Source: Puffinus mauretanicus
Taxonomy: Eukaryota; Chordata; Aves; Procellariiformes; Procellariidae
Assembly (NCBI GenBank): GCA_023333565.1
Contig: JAJKFH010000030.1
Location: 124,001-188,000, forward strand
Reading direction: 5' to 3'
Length of the DNA stretch: 64,000 nt
Part shown: piece after piece, positions 62,591 through 64,000 of the stretch
Numbering within the stretch: position 1 is the first letter of the stretch
How the letters are laid out: each line of letters starts with the position of its first letter
Position numbers and translations under genes: made by a program
Notes under the pieces: model-generated
What the model was told of the DNA's origin: nothing
The model's database searches: none
Seen by the model: only the letters and a program-made list of their open reading frames with translations

Positions 62591-64000
62591 GTGCAGAGAT
62601 CTCTTTTTCAGCAAGTCCCTAAGACAGCCCCAAGTTCCAGCCCTACTGGAGCCTTTATACATTTGTTTAGTTCTTGTGTTTGGCAGAGGATGTCTTTAGC
62701 TGGCGCTGTCACAGAGAGGTCCTGGGCTGGACTGAGACGCATGTCCCAGTGTGAGCATTCTTACTTTGTTGTTTATTAGCCTGCTCACTGAGAAAGCCCT
62801 GAAACCCTTTGACTTGTCCGGGGCTGTGCTTCTGCAACCTTGCAGCACTGCGGGAGACGCTTGGCCTGGGAAGTGATCACAAGAATAAGCAGGAGGCAGA
62901 AATCTGCCTTTGCTAAGTCAGAGCTTTTTTTTTTTAGTTAAAAAAAAGATTGCCTCCTACATCCGTGGACACAGACAAGCGTGGACAGATGCCTGACTCC
63001 ATTATCACCTTCTCCTTCATCATGAAAAAGCCAAGCAAAATCCTAAGGCACTCTGAGGCCACAAAATGTGTCAATAATGCTGGGGTTGGGGGGAAGCAGT
63101 GAAGAAATTCCCTTGCTGTGCTTGCTGGAGAGTGAATCAAGCGGATGCAAACCTACTTTCTGCAGCTGGGAGACATCACTTGGGGGATCCCTGAAGTGGG
63201 TCAGGGCGGGGGTCATGCTCGCTGTTCTCAAAATTTCCAGAGCATCAGCAGGAAGGAGAATTATCCACTGCCAACACATCCAGAGGTATGACTGAAAACT
63301 AGCATGGGAATCTTCTTCCCAGCAGAGCACAGGAAAGCAAGAGTTTGATGTTTGAAAAAGTCTGACTGACAGGAATGTTGAACAGGCTGTCACTTAGCAG
63401 GGTGCATACTTAGCAGGGGCTGTCACTTAGCAGGTCTGGAGACCAAAAGGGCAGAAGTCTCCTCGAGCAGCAGCTTGTTCGAGAACTGTGAGACACTGTA
63501 TAGCCAGAGGAAGAAGATTAGTGCTGAGGGATTCTTCATACCTATGATCCCCTTTAGGCTGGTGAAAGCGCTAGGAGAAGGGGGTGGAGAAACCTAATGT
63601 TAGCATAAGAAAAAGAATTTTTAGGAAGGTCTTTATTACCCCATATATTCATCTATTGCTACTGTCATGCTGCTGTTTTGTGAATAAGAGAGAGAAGGAT
63701 ATGGGAGTGTAAAATGCCTTCATCCCATTTATTTATTATTGGGTGTTTGTATTTTGAAGCAATGAAAATTCAAACAAAAGTAGTTGCTACAGCATTTCAG
63801 ATTTTGAGTCAAAAACTTTAAAACATTGAGCACTTTTGGATGCATAAATTTTACAGAATTTTCAGTAAGTAAAATAATTTGTGTTTCCATCCTTAGTTGG
63901 GTTTTTTGATTCCTTGATTAGGAAGAAATTTTCACTCTGAAATTTCCTTTAGTTTGTCTTAAAATATTTTAAATGCCAAAAATTAAAATGAAAGAGTACT
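62591..64000. other. Right-edge intergenic sequence, no gene seen
   Basis: Unique sequence with the short direct repeat at 63386-63436. No recognised repeats or exons otherwise. Confidence 0.5.
63386..63436. repeat. Short direct repeat
   Basis: GGCTGTCACTTAGCAGG occurs twice about 32 bases apart, with a third partial copy (ACTTAGCAGGGG) between. Probably slippage. Confidence 0.6.

Noticed and set aside
1..64000. CRISPR array, tRNA or rRNA genes
   Set aside because: No regularly spaced repeats of suitable length were seen, and no cloverleaf-like or rRNA-like sequence was recognised on either strand by eye.

Overview
This is a stretch of nuclear vertebrate DNA, almost certainly from a bird. 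The signs are multi-exon genes with GT-AG introns, several CR1 LINE fragments ending in the typical 3' tail (a ...TTCTGTGATT-like terminus), a solo LTR of a kind I recognise from bird genomes, and one GC-rich CpG island. No bacterial or viral gene set is present. The species cannot be named from the sequence alone.

One protein-coding gene is solidly supported: ZC3H12C (Regnase-3, a CCCH zinc-finger endoribonuclease), on the minus strand. Five coding exons read without frameshift: 34926-35692, 22430-22569, 19375-19609, 18360-18466 and 16282-17678 (stop TGA at 16284-16282). Every junction is GT-AG and phase-consistent. With a candidate 8-codon first exon at 41117-41140 the product is 889 residues, close to the roughly 880-residue mammalian protein. 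The four acidic residues of the NYN/PIN-like nuclease (D257, D341, D342, D360 in that numbering) have the same spacing as in Regnase-1. The CCCH finger (C422, C428, C434, H438) is split across the last intron.

Layout from left to right. Positions 1-4200 hold no decodable exon but end in a good plus-strand poly(A) signal; by synteny this may be the 3' end of a convergent gene (RDX in other amniotes), which I could not prove. Positions 4200-10540 are intergenic, with an isolated GC-rich patch at 4600-5000. Positions 10540-16281 look like a 5.7-kb 3' UTR of ZC3H12C, ending at a minus-strand AATAAA with a GU-rich downstream element. Positions 16282-35692 carry the coding exons, and the introns contain CR1 copies and an LTR nested in a CR1. 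A small CCAAT-box/NotI region near 41.2 kb looks like an alternative promoter. Positions 41.3-55.9 kb are a large 5' intron with two minus-strand CR1 copies. Positions 55.97-57.2 kb are the CpG-island promoter. Positions 57.2-64 kb are upstream intergenic DNA with two old CR1 copies.

The points most worth checking are the unresolved 5' end of ZC3H12C (two in-phase candidate first exons) and compact stem-loops in its 3' UTR. Regnase-family RNases act on stem-loops and are known to regulate their own transcripts. I found no wholly new system.
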